Source of the DNA: Ceraceosorus guamensis
Taxonomy: Eukaryota > Basidiomycota > Exobasidiomycetes > Ceraceosorales > Ceraceosoraceae
NCBI RefSeq assembly: GCF_003144195.1
Contig: NW_020290113.1
Coordinates: 1 to 44,520 of the forward strand
Direction of reading: 5' to 3'
DNA: 44,520 nucleotides
A model generated the notes under the pieces. The model saw nothing but the letters and a program-made list of their open reading frames with translations, was not told the origin of the DNA and searched no databases. Shown here one piece after another: positions 11,383 through 23,707 of the stretch. A program made the translations under genes and the position numbers. Position 1 is the stretch's first letter, and every line of letters starts with the position of its first letter.

Positions 11383-11998
11383 GGGTGTTGGGAGTAGCGG
11401 GCAAAGGGGCAAAAGCAAGGCTAATCGAGTCCTGTTCGATGTAGCGAATCCGCAAGCCGTCCACTGTCGAGCAACGCTAGACAAATCTCTCTATCACGAT
11501 TGGCTACACGCACCTTCGTTACACCTTCCCCCCCCAAAGAACACTACTAGACCGACGCCTCAGATCCCACAAAGGCCCCTTCAAAAGTTGCCCGTCAAAA
11601 GTTCCCCTCTTCTTTGCCCCAAATTTCAATTCGACAAACTTGCTCACCCTCCAACCCATGCACCACAACTCGCACAGTTTCCCCCCCTCTCTTCACCGAA
11701 TGTTCGCCCACCCACAATCAGTCAAGTCACATCAAGTCAAATGAAATCAAGTCACCAGAGATGCACAACGAAGCAGGCGCGCGATACACACGCACTCTCG
11801 AGACGCTCGGAACAAGGCGAAATGGGCCACTGAAGGAACCCAAGAAAGACGGGAAAGGGGGGATTTGCATTGCACCGCCACAAGATTCGTACACAGCTCG
11901 CGCTGGCAAAAGGGTAGGTGAAACGGCGCATGAAGGGACCACCACCCTCGACCGCCAAGCATGGGGATGCAAAAGACGACGGCCACCATGGATGGCAT
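11383..11998. other. Convergent intergenic region between the small heat shock gene and TRL1
   Basis: About 0.6 kb separates the two stop codons. It contains C-rich stretches (near 11526 and 11680) and a small cluster of AAGTCA/AAATCAAG words near 11720-11760. No gene or RNA is recognised. Confidence 0.5.
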
Positions 11999-14900
11999 TC
12001 ACCTATTCATTCCTTGCAATCTGCCTCTGATCCTGATGCTCTCTTCTCCTCCCAAATACAAAACTTTGCACCTCTCCTCCCTTCTCCGCTCCTTCTTCTT
12101 TTCATTCTCATCCGCCTCTCTCAGCACCGCATGCGCTTCGAAAGGTCTGATGCTCTCGTTGGCCGTTCCGACAGTCACATGCGGTGTCCAGTCCTGCATG
12201 ATCGTCGTCGTCGTCGTCGACTTGCTGCTTGCCCTCCCCGCCCCATCTTCTTCTTTGTCCCCTCGCCTTTCTTCCGGCATCATGACAGACGAAGCTATGC
12301 GCAAGCCGCATTGCACCTCTTCAAAATCCGGCATGTCCGCACTGAAAAGTCTCCCTTTTCCCGCCTTGCACACTCCAAAAGCCATCGCTCTTCCGCTCTG
12401 CCAAGCCAATCGATCGAGCACGATATCGAAATCAGGCGGCGGCGGCGATTTCCGTATCCTCTGCGAGTCCGGCGCGTCCGCTGCAACGCCGGCGCTAGAG
12501 CCAGTGCCGCCGCCGCTGCCGCCGCCGCTGCACAGCTCTTCGTACCTCTTCCATTTTCTCCGCGCAGCTTCAGACTTGGCGCTTTCCTCTGCTCCTTGGT
12601 TCTTGTGCAGGTCGGAAGAGTGCACGAGGGTGATATGAGGCGTCTTTACGATCCTATTGTCCCTATGCAATTTTTCCAGCATGTCGAGCGCTTCGGCATG
12701 CAAGGCGGAGGTGCTAGCGTGCCGCGCCAATCTTTGCTTGAGTGCCGTGAAAGAGTTGAGCTCGACGGATATACCGTAGTATCGGGGAGCTTTGCTTGGC
12801 GCTTGGCTTCGAGCTACTTGGGAATGTATGGCCCTGGCAGGCTTGAGCACGTCCACCTTGTACTCTTTCGCCCTCTTCAACGCATCGTGAATCCGCCTGC
12901 TCTTGCCTTCAGGTCCAAGCTGCGCATCCCCAAACCTCACTTCCAGTATCTGAGAGATCGCCTCGAAAGCCTGTTTCAAGTTCCCTTCTTCCTCAGCATC
13001 CACGCCCATACGAATGCTCTCATCAAAAGCTAAATCCGCCTCGTCTGCCACAGTATCGTCCAAAGGCCCTGCTTGAAAGCTCTGCCAGTCATCCAAGAAT
13101 CTCCAGAGCACACCTTCATGATCGCTGCTTCCCGACGCGCCTTGAGGGTCCGCTCTCAAACTCTGATGATTATCTCCTCTTTGCGTGATCCTGTCCGAGC
13201 AGAGTCTATGCACCGCATTGAGGGCTAGATCATCCAAGTCCCACGGAAGCGCCACAAGTCTGACGCGCGGTGCCGCGATCTCATCTCTGAGCACATCATT
13301 CTTTGCAGCCAGTGGAGCTGCAGATCCCCTTTTCTTCTGCTTTTGAGCTTGTCCCCGAGCTTTGTCCAAGCTCGTCTTGTGCACTTTCTCCTCCCATTTT
13401 CGCACCTCGTCCACCAATTCTCGCCGATGCTTCAACAGATGATTGTTCCTGTCCGCAATGACGACATTCTTTCCCTCATTCAACTCTACAGTGACAGCTT
13501 GCAAAAAAGCTGGGCCCGTCTTCTTGGTCGTCATGTTGTCCGCCTGGACGTGAGAGACGCGCAGAGGAGTGTCGAGCGCAGCGCCCTTCGTGGAGCTCGA
13601 CATGTCGTCCGTTTGCGAGTCGGCGACGGTTTGTGAGAGCAAGTCTGCGAGCGCTATGCTCAGGATCGTCTTGCCGCACCCAGGCACCGCAACAGGCACC
13701 ACGACCGTATGCGTAAAAGGTCTTTCATCCATCGACCTCTTTCCCCTCTCTAAAGTCTTCCTCTCACTACCAGGATCCAGTTCGCCCAACCTCTTCTTTC
13801 CCTCTTCGCTGTTCAAATATCGCAAAAATGCCTCCCTCGAAGCGACGATGCCCCTATTCTCGGCGTACCCCTCAAAAACCCCTCGATCCGGCAAGGCGCT
13901 CCCATCTTCCTTTCCGTACAATTTCTCCCACACCCAGTCCATATACAGCATCGTCTCTCTCCTTTTCTGTCTTTTCTGCGGACGCTCGGGCGGTGGGTGA
14001 GGTAGGTGGGCCCAAGAGGCGGAAGGATGCGGGATCGCTTGACCAGGTTTGATGCGCCGTTTCTGTTTCAGAGAAGGGTCGGCCTTTTCCGCCTTCTTGC
14101 GCGCTTTCTTTGCTGCTTTTTTGCGCGCTTTCTTGCTCAGCTCCGCATCGGATGTGGACGTTGCTTCTTCGAGCTCCTCCTCACCCGCGACATCTTGCGG
14201 CTGCTCAGCATCATCCACCTCATCTTGCTGCTTAGGCCCAACTTCTTCGAGTATTTCAGAAGCATCTTCAGCAGCCTCAACATGCAGGTCCTTCCACTTC
14301 CCACTAAGCGCATCGTCCAGGTCGAACTTGTTCTCCTGCGCCCACTTTTTCTGAGATCTGATCATCGTTCTAGTGAGCTCTCTCCAGTCCCTATACATCA
14401 AATAAGGCTCTTCAAACTTGATCTTGAAGAACCAAGCCTGACCCGGATTGTACGGCGGTTTGGAAAGGATCGTCGGCAACGCGCTGGGGGGAGTGGTGGT
14501 GGTGGTGGTGGTGGTGGTGATACTCCTGTGCGTCGCAAGTGGCATGCTAGTGCGCACTACGAATCCCTCTATAGCCTCTCCCTCCCACGAACCCGTCTCT
14601 GACACCTGATCCGTAAAGGCGAACAGCGTCTTCAAGGAGTGAAAAGTCTTCCATCGGGGAGGAATGAATCCCCAGGCTTGCGCAAAAGATGCAACGACGT
14701 CCATGGGTTCTGTAGAGAAGTGGACAGTGTTGTGGTTGAGACCGTGCAGGTGCAGCCCTGTCCTCGACGGAGCATACGCCAACACGTGCTCCTCGAACGA
14801 GTCGTCGCACAGCTGCGAGGCAGGAACATTCGTATTCGTTTAGTGCACTGACGACCGTGCTCGGTGCGGATCCTCAGTCAGTCTGAAGCTCTACTCACCT

Positions 14901-15725
14901 CGGCCACGGCAGTGCAGCGTCTATCCCACAACTCTTTCGCCAGCTCTTGCCTCTTTCTGCCCACCCTTTCCAAATGCCTATCCACCCACGCTTCTCCAGC
15001 TTTGGCATGGCTCAATTCCACATTATCTCGATCGCCTACGGAATGCTTGGAGCAGACTACCAGCTGATCGGGTGTCAGCGCAGAGATGAGAATGATGCAG
15101 CCGTTTTCCTTGAACGTGAGCAGATAGGGTGCTGTGCTGTGCGCTTCTAGCGAGGGACGCTGTGTAGTAATGACGAGGCAGGAAAGAAGGTGTCAGGCGA
15201 GTAGCGCGGCTGCTGCTCTGACCGGGATTTGTCTTTGCAGCTGTGGATGCTGCTGCGACCTTTGATGAGACGACAACAATGCCAGCGGCTCACCTTTGTC
15301 CATCGCATCTCATCGACATTGAAGAATTTGTCGTAGCCTCTCGCCACTATTCTCTCTCTTTTCGTCTCGCCTTTCCCTTCCGATTCCATATCCGCAGCAG
15401 CAGTAAAGAGACCTCTAGCAAGCGTAGGGATATCCGCATCCTCCTCCAAACTGACCACTTCCACCTTGCGATATGCAAATTCGCTCACTTTCCAGCTCGT
15501 CAAGATGCATTCTGACGTGCGTGGCGTGGATGCTTTCGTGTTCGAGTCTGGGTGTGGGCGATTATGTTGTAGGGGGATGCTGTAGGCTGATCCGTGCACC
15601 AATGGCTTGGCAGTCTTGCTCGCGTGCTTTTGCAGAGCTTCGACGAGCTGCGTGGCCGTTGCGCTCGACGCTACGGACGAATGATCGAACGAGGCGGCGG
15701 CCGAGGTGGATGCGTGTTTGCTCAT
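11999..15725 (-). CDS. TRL1: Fungal tRNA ligase TRL1 (ligase, kinase, cyclic phosphodiesterase)
   Basis: There are three exons on the minus strand: 15725-15294, 15159-14899 and 14812-11999, about 1168 residues. The adenylyltransferase domain comes first; RGYDKFFNVDE gives the probable adenylated lysine K133, and the second exon adds KENGCIILISA. The kinase domain has a P-loop (VPGCGKT, K612). The C-terminal phosphodiesterase domain has two HxT motifs, HITL (H957) and HVTV (H1109), so all three activities appear intact. The enzyme seals tRNA halves after intron removal and, in fungi, joins the HAC1-type mRNA of the unfolded protein response. It is longer than yeast Trl1 (827), with an acidic and lysine-rich insertion after the ligase domain and a threonine run. 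All phases agree. Confidence 0.95.
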
Positions 15726-15779
15726 GCTTGAGCACAGTCGAATTAATCAAGGTAAGCTATGCTTGCTCGCTTGCTGGCG

Positions 15780-15838
15780 AGCTTGAGCTTGAGCTTGAGT
15801 TTGAGCTTGCGCGACTGCGACTGCGACTGCGATTCGGA
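15780..15838. repeat. Compound hexamer microsatellite (GAGCTT, then GACTGC)
   Basis: About four copies of a GAGCTT-type hexamer run directly into three copies of GACTGC. The tract lies about 55 nt upstream of the TRL1 start codon, so it is probably in the 5' leader or core promoter of that gene. Confidence 0.7.
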
Positions 15839-16538
15839 TGAGGTGAAGTCTAGAAGGCCAAAGGGACGAGCACAGAAATCAAGAATGGACCGAGCGGCAT
15901 ACGGTGTGTTGCTGCCAGTTCAAGAACGAACTTCTGATCATGAGTGAATTGAATGCTGAGCAGGGCGCTACTAATAGCCCTCCCTTGGTGCAGTCACAGT
16001 AGCATCCACGTGACTCTATGCCTTCCGTCTTGAATCCTGACTCACGACTGATCGTGTTTCGACCGACCTGAAGAGAGAGAGGTGCATGGTCCGCGCGAGG
16101 GTATATGGTGTAGTGCACAAAGCCAAGCAAGAACGAGTCAGACAGTCGCCAGTCGCGAATCTGCTCGAAGCACGCGGATACAAGACGCAATTGGGCGACA
16201 GCACCGCCACGAGTCGAGTCGATTTTCGTAGCAAATTCAAAATTCAAAAATCAACGCGAGAAAGCGTGGTCTGGCTTAGGACGAAATGCAAAACACGTGA
16301 CTTGCACAACAAACAATTGGCTGGTGGGACGCTGCTGCAGAACCCACCACAAAGGGGTAACAATTAGTGCGTAGTGCGTAGTGCGTGGTGGGGCTGGGCG
16401 GTGTCGAGGAAGCAGAAGCGGCTGTGCCGAAGTTCCCGACCTCTGCTGGCCGAGGGAAGGGGGCAGATGGCAGCTGGGAGGGATGGCAATCACCGCATGA
16501 CCTGCGATGATGCGTGGTCGTCGTTCGCGATCATCCAT

Positions 16539-16571
16539 TTGCGATTGCGATTGTGATTGTGATTGTGAGTG
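16539..16571. repeat. GATTGY hexamer microsatellite
   Basis: Five to six copies of GATTGC/GATTGT lie in the intergenic space upstream of the epoxide hydrolase gene. An ACC triplet tract follows at 16620-16641. Confidence 0.7.
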
Positions 16572-16941
16572 TTGTGGAATCACGAATAGCTGTGCATCGC
16601 GCGATGCTTTGCGCGCGCGCACCACCACCACCACCACCACCATCCACACAGCCACACGAAGCAAGCAAGCAAGCAAGCACGCGCAGCAGAAGTGGCATCG
16701 AGAATAGGAAGAAAGCGGGTGGGACGCATGCAGAGCTGCTTGGAGTTCAAATAGCTGTAGCGGGCGAGCGAGCAAAGCGAAGCATGCATTCAGGATTGAC
16801 CAGCATACAAGCTGCCTGTCCCGCTGTCCATCCAGCTTCGATCACGAGTCCTTCACTCGATCGAGCAAAGACATCTCCATCGCTACTGCTGCGTAGGATC
16901 GAAGCGACAATCAGCATCTCGACTCACGCAACAGTCTCATC

Positions 16942-19245
16942 ATGGCCTTCCCAGCCATCTCTTCCGATCCCATCGATCTCTCGCCTCTTCCCATCTCCCC
17001 ACCCAAAGCCTTTCAACCCACCTTCACAAGCGAAGCGATCGAAGGATTGCACTCTCGAATCGCGTCTGCTCGTCTACCAGAGCAAGACTTCTTTTGGAAG
17101 GATGAGGATAGACGTAGTTGGAGGTTGAAACCTTCGTTGGAACGCGTCAAAGAGATTTTGAAGGGGTGGAAGCAGTTCGATGTCAAGCAATTCGAGAGCG
17201 AGATCAACAAGTGAGCGAGGGCATTACTGATTTGTGCAAGGGGACGCATAGAGCCAGTCATGTTCCATCTTGAGGGACATCTCTACGCCAGGTGCTGATG
17301 TGACATGTCCGCCTTCCACATGCGCTCAGATATCCACACTTCACCACGTCGATCGGTTGGTGCGAGCGGATGCACTTCATACACGTCCGATCGGAAAGAA
17401 AGGATGCCATTCCGCTGGTGAGTTGTGCAGTCTCGATGCAGATTGCGAAAGAGACACGCCCGCTCAAAGACTGGCTGACCTGCGTTCCTCCTCCGCTCAG
17501 ATGCTAATCCATGGCTGGCCAGGAGTGAGTGGCTGACAGCGCGACACGGCCCGCATCCTCGCAGCACAACGCAGCTGATGCCTTTTTCGCATCATCCTTG
17601 CACTCTGGCAGTCTTTTCTCGAATTCATCCACCTCATTCCCTCTCTCACCTTTCCCTCCTCATCAAACGACCCAGCTTTTCACCTAATCATTCCCTCCTT
17701 GCCCGGCTTTGCCTACTCTTCGGCTCCCCCCAGCTCGACGAGCGGAACGGGAGATTACTTGGGCTACTCGAGGCTGTTGGATAGTCTGATGAGGGGACTG
17801 GGGTATGACAGATATGCAGCGCAAGGAGGTGATTGGGGCAGCGCGCATGTCAGAGCGTTGGGAAGTCGATTTCACAAGCAGGACGGTACAGGTTGCAGAG
17901 GTGAGTCAGACGTGCTTGGATGTGTGTGTTAGTTGGTTGGAGAAGATGTGCAAATCCACCAACTACGGAGCAGAGCCTCACATTCCTCCTCGCTTGCACC
18001 CGCACTCGCAGCTGTGCACTTCAATTTCATGCCTGTCTCGCCCTCGCCTGGCATCAAGCTGGCGCAGCAGTTGCCGGATTGGATTCTGACCCGCGTCGTG
18101 CCTTGGCTATACGACCAGGAGCATTGTCGCATGATCGCAAAGGCGAATTGTGAGTTGCAGGCCATTGACCCGGGTTACCCTTGCACTGTAGATAAGGTCG
18201 AGCACGACCAATACGTTCTAGGTGCACTTTTGTGACTGTTTCCGCTCTCTGATCGCTCGGAACATCGCTGAAAATCATGACCCATTGCCTTTCTTTCCGT
18301 CCGACAGACTTCGAAGCCAACCTGGTGTGAGTGTCGTATCGCGTCTTTGGACCACAAGCCTTGCTCTGGAAGCTGATCGAGGCGAAATAAATCGCTTCAC
18401 GGGGGCGCAGGTACTACAAAGTTCAATGCGAGCGATTCGCCCAGCTCTCCTACGGTCTGCTAGATTCTCCATCAGGTCTAGCTTCCTGGATCGGCGCATT
18501 CTTCGGCATATCTCTGCTAGAGACGTACCCATTCTTGTCCAAGCTCTGCCCTCCCATTCATCCCGAATCGGTCGAATCGGCTCCTAGCGGTGGCAAGACG
18601 GACGAGGCCTTGCTGAAGACGCTCTGCCTCTATTGGTTCACCAAGACTTCGGGAACAGCTATGATTCCTTACGCTGCTAATCCCTACTTGCCAGATATTC
18701 ACAGGGACTCGAAGAACTACCTCGAGGTGCCTACGTGAGTATGCACTGCGGAATCACCGCGATGGCTTCGAGCAGCAGCGATGCGATTTCAAAACACTCA
18801 TGACTTCTCACGGCGTGCTTTACGACTGCGACTTTGTTTGCGCAGCGGCTACTCGGATTATCCTTGGGAGATCGTCAACACGCCTTTTGTGTGGGCCAAA
18901 AAGAACGCAAACATCATTTGGCATGCGCGAGCATTGAAAGGGGGTCACTTCGCAGCCATCGAGGGTGAGTTTTCGATTCCCCCCCCCTTTTCCCACATTT
19001 CCTCCAAGTCACCCTTTTCTGCTTTTGTCGTCCCCCTCCGACTCATTTGCGTCCACGCAATGCGCCACCCCACCCACCCCCTCTCCATCATCCTCACAGA
19101 ACCGGACATCTTTGTGCAGCATCTCAAAAGGGCTTTTGCACCTGGAGGAGGAGGCAAAGAGTTGCCGGAGGATACGATCGTCAAGGGTTTGTGGGACGAA
19201 GAGAGAAAAAAGGGTTGGCCCGCTGCTGCTGCTGCGCAAGAGTGA
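16942..19245 (+). CDS. Epoxide hydrolase, alpha/beta-hydrolase fold (microsomal-type EHN family)
   Basis: Nine exons are placed: 16942-17210, 17330-17417, 17501-17524, 17612-17900, 18012-18149, 18308-18326, 18411-18734, 18846-18964 and 19100-19245. The product has 471 residues. The N-terminal EHN domain (about 20-110) precedes the oxyanion motif HGWPG, the nucleophile motif QGGDWGS (D201) and the catalytic histidine in KGGHFAA (H418). The family opens epoxides to diols, with Asp attack followed by hydrolysis of the ester. There is no signal peptide. Exon 3 has 24 nt and exon 6 only 19 nt, yet each phase joins and restores the family sequence (NYFEANLVYYKVQ). The acid of the triad was not assigned. 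The gene converges with mitochondrial AspRS, with 273 nt between the stops. The substrate is unknown. Confidence 0.9.
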
Positions 19246-19518
19246 AAAGTTTGCGAACCCATGAACATGGCGATGCAATGTATACAGAACGGGTTAGCGA
19301 GAAAATCGAATCAAATTCGTTGCTCGACTGTTTGTGCTCTGCGGTGTGGATTGTGGTGCGTGCGCTGTGGACCATCCGATTGTCAACATTCTGTAAGCCG
19401 CGTCTGCCTTCAGTCAGCAGATCGCGACTGGGGTGGGCAGAGGGGGGGAGCGTGGATGATTGCATGCGTGCGTTTCACATGACATGCTCGGTAAACGAAA
19501 TGGTGAGGGGCGATCCAT

Positions 19519-22500
19519 TCATTGATCCTTCTCGAGCGTCCTGAGCGCATACGCGCTCAACACCTCATCTTCCTCCTCCGACAACCTGGCCGGGCTCTCA
19601 AAGACCATATCCAGCAATCCTTTTCCTCCACCTCCCGTCTTTGGGAAAGCAATGACGTCTCTGATGCTCTGCGAACCGATCAGGATGCTCAAGAAGCGAT
19701 CTACGCCTAGCGCAAAGCCTCCGTGAGGTGGAGCACCTACGGACAGAGCGTTGAGCAGAGCCGAGAAGCGGGCGATCTCTTCCGTCGTCAACTGGGGGCA
19801 TGTGCGCGCACGTGGATCGTATCGGGAGGGATGAGCAAAGGCTCTCGCTTCGCTGATCGGGCTGGGCTGGGCCGGGCCGGCAGCACACGCACCTGAAGAA
19901 CCTCGCTCATCAACCACTCTTGCACCTCTTTGGAATGTATACGGACGCTTCCCCCTCCAACTTCCGCGCCGTTCAGGACGAGATCATAATGTTGTCCTCT
20001 GACTCTGGCGAGCTGCTCCTGCCTGTCCAATCCCCTCGCCTCAGCATCTCCTTCTCGGGCCCCTACTAAAGACGAAAAAGGAGCGGCAGAACCGAAGAGC
20101 AGCGCAAGATCTTGCGCCATGGGCGCGGTGAAGGGGTGATGCGTACTGGTCCATCTTCTTCCTTTCGTCAGATGCGCCTTGTCTTCTTCGGCGCTCGAAG
20201 GGGTGAGGAGTGGAAACTCCGTCACCCACAAGAAAGCGGGTTCACTCGAAGACAGCTCAAGCGCGCCTTTTCGACAATGATGTATCGCGTGCTCAGTCAG
20301 GGCGCTGTCCAGCGATCACGGAGGTTGAACTCACCCTTGTTCTCTAGCTCTCTGGCTAGCCTTTTGCGCAAATCACCCATGGCAGTACCGCCTCCCTCTG
20401 GCGGCTCTTTTCTTCCCGCCACGAACACGTAGCACAAGTCACTGTGCCGAGACTCCGCATTCTGCGCATCGGCGTTGCACGTCTGGCTGTGGAGAGCTCC
20501 CTTGCTCAAGGCCTGTTCGAAAGCGTCGCAAAGAATGGACGGATCCACATTTTGCGCGTCGATTTCTGCTTCGTGCAAGTAAGCTCTCAGAGCGGCGCTC
20601 TTGCGCAACAGTACCGACGCAACCTCGTTGGGCGACGAAGCTTTGCACTTGTACGCCTCGATCTGTGTTGCAGTCCGGAATTGCAAGCGACAAGTGAGCG
20701 AATGTCAGGTTGGGGCGTGTTGCTTTGGTAAGCTCGCTTGCGCTCACCCCGCTTTCCTTTTGCACGACGTCGGCGAGCGCCTTATTACTGAGCGAATGCG
20801 CCTCTTGAGATGGTCTATACACCAACATGTCCACTGTCAATCCTGGCTTCGACCAATCTTCCGTGGCTTGCAGTTCGCGCGGGCCAATCTCGTCTACCAG
20901 AGAGTGAATCTGCAAACATGGACCGCACGAGGAGATGGCGTGTGTGGGTGCATGACGATGTCAGAGCGATCGCAGGCATTGCCAACATCGCGGTCCTGCT
21001 CACCTCTAGACCATACCTGAGATCGGGCTTGTCTGAGCCAAACTGTCGAAGTAAAAATCATCAGCGCAGAGCGAAATGAAATCCGTTCGATTCGGCGCCG
21101 GCTACTCACGCGGCGCATAGCTTCTTGCCATCGCATCACCCTGAAGCGCCGCGGACAAGGATGAAGCTTGACGCTCGGAGCAGCACCTTCGCATTCCCTT
21201 GCTGTATTCCACATTCTCCTCACAAACTCCTCGACCGTTCTCTTCACTTCCCCACCTCCCATCCTCCACCCATCCTCTTCCAACTCAGCATCCGCAGCTC
21301 CGCTCACGAACGCCATCTCCACATCCAGCTGCGTGAACTCTGCCTGCCGATCTTTTCGCCCATCTTCATCTCGAAAGCACTTTGCGATTTGAAAGTATCT
21401 CTGAGTGGAGCCGGAAGCGATGAGCAGCTGTTTGGGTTGTTGAGGGGACTGCTGAAGCGCGTAGAATTGGGGAGATGGCAATGGCGTGCTACGAGTCGCG
21501 CCTGCAGGAGCGTCGGATGCGGAACGGTGGACCCTGGTGGGTACGAGAAACTCCCTTGCACCTTCTGGCGAACTGCGCAAAAGGATGGGCGTCTCGATCT
21601 CTGTAAAGTCGCAAGAGTGAAGATGATTGCGCGCTGCGTGTAGTACTTTGGAACGAAGCTGAAGGTTGTGCGTCATGCGCGATCGACGTAGATCGAGCAC
21701 CCTGTGCGACAGCCTGAACGTCTCGTTGGGCTGTGCAAGAAGTGAGATGGACAATGAGGAATCAGTCCTGCTGAAATTTTTGAAGATGGTCTTTGAGATG
21801 AAAGCGCACTGCAACGCCACGGCACGGCACTCACCAGGCTGTGATCATCGTTAGGGGAGAAGGGCAATGGCTGCGACACCTTGCCCACACATTGAATGCC
21901 ACTCAGCTCTACCTCGATGGCACCCGTTGCCAGCGACTGAAAGGGAAGGGGGAATCCACTGTGAGCGAGCGCAAGGAACGGCCATACAGGACGATTTGCG
22001 TGCGTGCGTGCGTGCGTGTGTGTGTGTGTGTGTGTGCCTAGCATCGTTCTCTGCCGTGCATGCAGGCTCAGGCTCCCTTTCCGAGATGTGTGCTTGCGCG
22101 GGGGGAACCGCACTCACCTCGCTCGCATCTTTTCCTCGCCCATGCACGACACCTTGAAGCACCACGCAGTCCTCTTCCCTCATCGTCTCCAGCACACCTC
22201 TCAAACGCGCATCCCTCACCACCACCTGCACCTTTCCGCTCGCATCTCCCAAGTTGAAGAATAGCAGAGATTTGGAAAGGGGACGAAGGGAAGAGATCCA
22301 TCCTCGCAGCCTGACACTTTGGGAGAGGTGCGATTGTCGCAGAGTTCCGCATGCGTGGGTTGCAGGTGGGTATGCTAGGAGGGGAAACGTGGGCGCTTGT
22401 GGGGAGGAGGATGATGAAGAGGCGATAGAGGCGGCGCTTTGCGAAGAGGCGATGATCGACCGAGAAGAGCTAGAGCTGGAGCTGCAGCGGCATTGCGCAG

Positions 22501-22675
22501 GGAAGGCAAAGACCGTGGCAGAGGGTGATGGCGCGGTACTGTGACGCGCAAGAGGCGCGACTTGGCTCAAGCGCTTGTTGTGCTTGCGGAATGGCAAGCC
22601 AGATGGAAGGGGAAGGAGCACTGCCCGCTCCACATCCCGTATCGCAGCTCGAGGCGCTTGCAGACCAGCGCTCAT
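19519..22675 (-). CDS. MSD1: Mitochondrial aspartyl-tRNA synthetase
   Basis: Eight exons lie on the minus strand: 22675-22118, 21936-21835, 21730-21110, 21042-21004, 20909-20748, 20662-20335, 20266-19893 and 19791-19519, giving about 818 residues. An arginine- and serine-rich N-terminus (about 120 residues) fits a mitochondrial presequence. The OB-fold anticodon domain has [20 protein letters not shown]. The class II core has [19 protein letters not shown], motif 2 ([18 protein letters not shown]), the bacterial-type signature [11 protein letters not shown] in a 39-nt exon, and motif 3 ([14 protein letters not shown]). The enzyme charges mitochondrial tRNA-Asp. The frame is open upstream to 23149, so an earlier start is possible. 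I chose 22675 because two TATA-like runs lie upstream of it and the sequence then reads as a presequence. The AAAAG acceptor of exon 7 is atypical. Confidence 0.92.
21998..22036. repeat. GCGT/GT microsatellite inside an AspRS intron
   Basis: A run of GCGT tetramers passes into GT dimers inside intron 1 of the mitochondrial AspRS gene. It does not touch the splice sites. Confidence 0.8.
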
Positions 22676-23707
22676 CCTCCCCGTTCTGCTCTGCTGCGGT
22701 GAGAGGATGGCCGAGTCTCGAGTCGCGCAGCAGCGAGCAGCGAGCAGCAAGCAGTACCTCGAGGCTGTTCTGAGAGATGATGCGGGCGTACGAGGTGATG
22801 TGTGTGCAAGTGGCTCGGCAAGGAATCTTGAGTCAGGCAATTTGAATGTGCTCGAATATGAATGCGAATGCGAATGCGAATGAATGGCTCGAGCATCCCC
22901 GCTCACCGCCATATATATATGCCATGTATGCAATTTCTGTTCCATGCCCTGCTCGCTCGCCCACTCTCCTTCTCTTCTAAGCATATTGACGGATATTCGC
23001 GTCAGTGCATCGCATCGCATCGCATCGCGTCTGTGTTGTGTGTTGCGGATCTGCTGCGAAAAGCTATATATATATAGGCGCGAATGAAGCGCATCTCCGC
23101 GGAGGTCCGTGCAGATGCGTATTGGCTCACAACGCGGCGCGGGAGTCACAGTGCGCTGCTGCCGATGAGAGCTGAGCTGCTGGCCTGGCCGTCTTCATCA
23201 AGCATCCAGCAGCATTGCTGCAGTCGCAGTTGCAGTTGCAGGTTTCGAGTCACGGATGCTTGAGCAGCTATTGCTATTGCTCTTGCTGTGACCATCATCC
23301 ACACAGGAAGTTTGAGTGAGCACACACGTTGCGATTCATTCGCGCTTGCTTGGTCTCTTGCCTGTCACACTCGTGACTCGTGACTCGTGACTCGTGACTC
23401 CATCAGCAGCGACGTGTGCACGCGTGTGTGCACGCGCGCGCTCTTCATAGTCAAAAGCTCAACGAGCATCGCATCGCAGCACCGCTTTGCTCCCACCGGC
23501 GTGCCAGCGTGCAGCAGAAGAGAGGCCAATTAAGCAGAAGCAGAAGCAATCCTCACAAGCTTCGCCTCTCTTCCATTTCCATTCCCATCCTTGATAGCAG
23601 CTCTGCTCTGCGAGTCCACGCCACGCCTTCAGTCTTCAGCGTGCTACTCCGCACAGCTTTCCATCGTCTGTCTGCGCGCTCTCGGTCACGCTCAGCTGTC
23701 TGTCACA
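22676..23707. other. Divergent promoter region between AspRS and the next + gene
   Basis: About 1 kb. It holds GAATGC hexamers (22858-22884), two TATA runs (22910-22920 and 23065-23076), CATCG pentamers near 23008-23028, and the TCGTGAC array at 23371-23402. A TATA run about 240 nt before the AspRS start codon is a possible core promoter. No gene is supported here; the open frame that crosses it belongs to the upstream extension of AspRS. Confidence 0.5.
23371..23402. repeat. TCGTGAC heptamer array
   Basis: Four tandem copies of TCGTGAC are seen. The repeat creates four TGACTC words, the core of the site bound by Gcn4/AP-1 type bZIP proteins. It lies about 310 nt before the start codon of the next + gene. 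Confidence 0.8.

Larger units (their letters stand above)
15726..16941. other. Divergent promoter region between TRL1 and the epoxide hydrolase gene
   Basis: About 1.2 kb without a supported gene. It carries several microsatellites: GAGCTT hexamers then GACTGC hexamers (15780-15838), GATTGT hexamers (16539-16571) and ACC triplets (16620-16641). Words such as CACGTGACTC are scattered in it. The promoters of both genes must lie here, but no clear core element was found. Confidence 0.5.

Noticed and set aside
11918-13033. A 371-codon + open frame antisense to TRL1
   Set aside because: It is complementary to the phosphodiesterase part of TRL1, is rich in Arg, Pro and Leu as expected from reversed G+C-rich coding, and has no family features.
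23371-23402. CRISPR-like or telomeric repeat
   Set aside because: The units are directly adjacent 7-nt copies without spacers, and the unit is not a telomere repeat. It is a microsatellite in a promoter.
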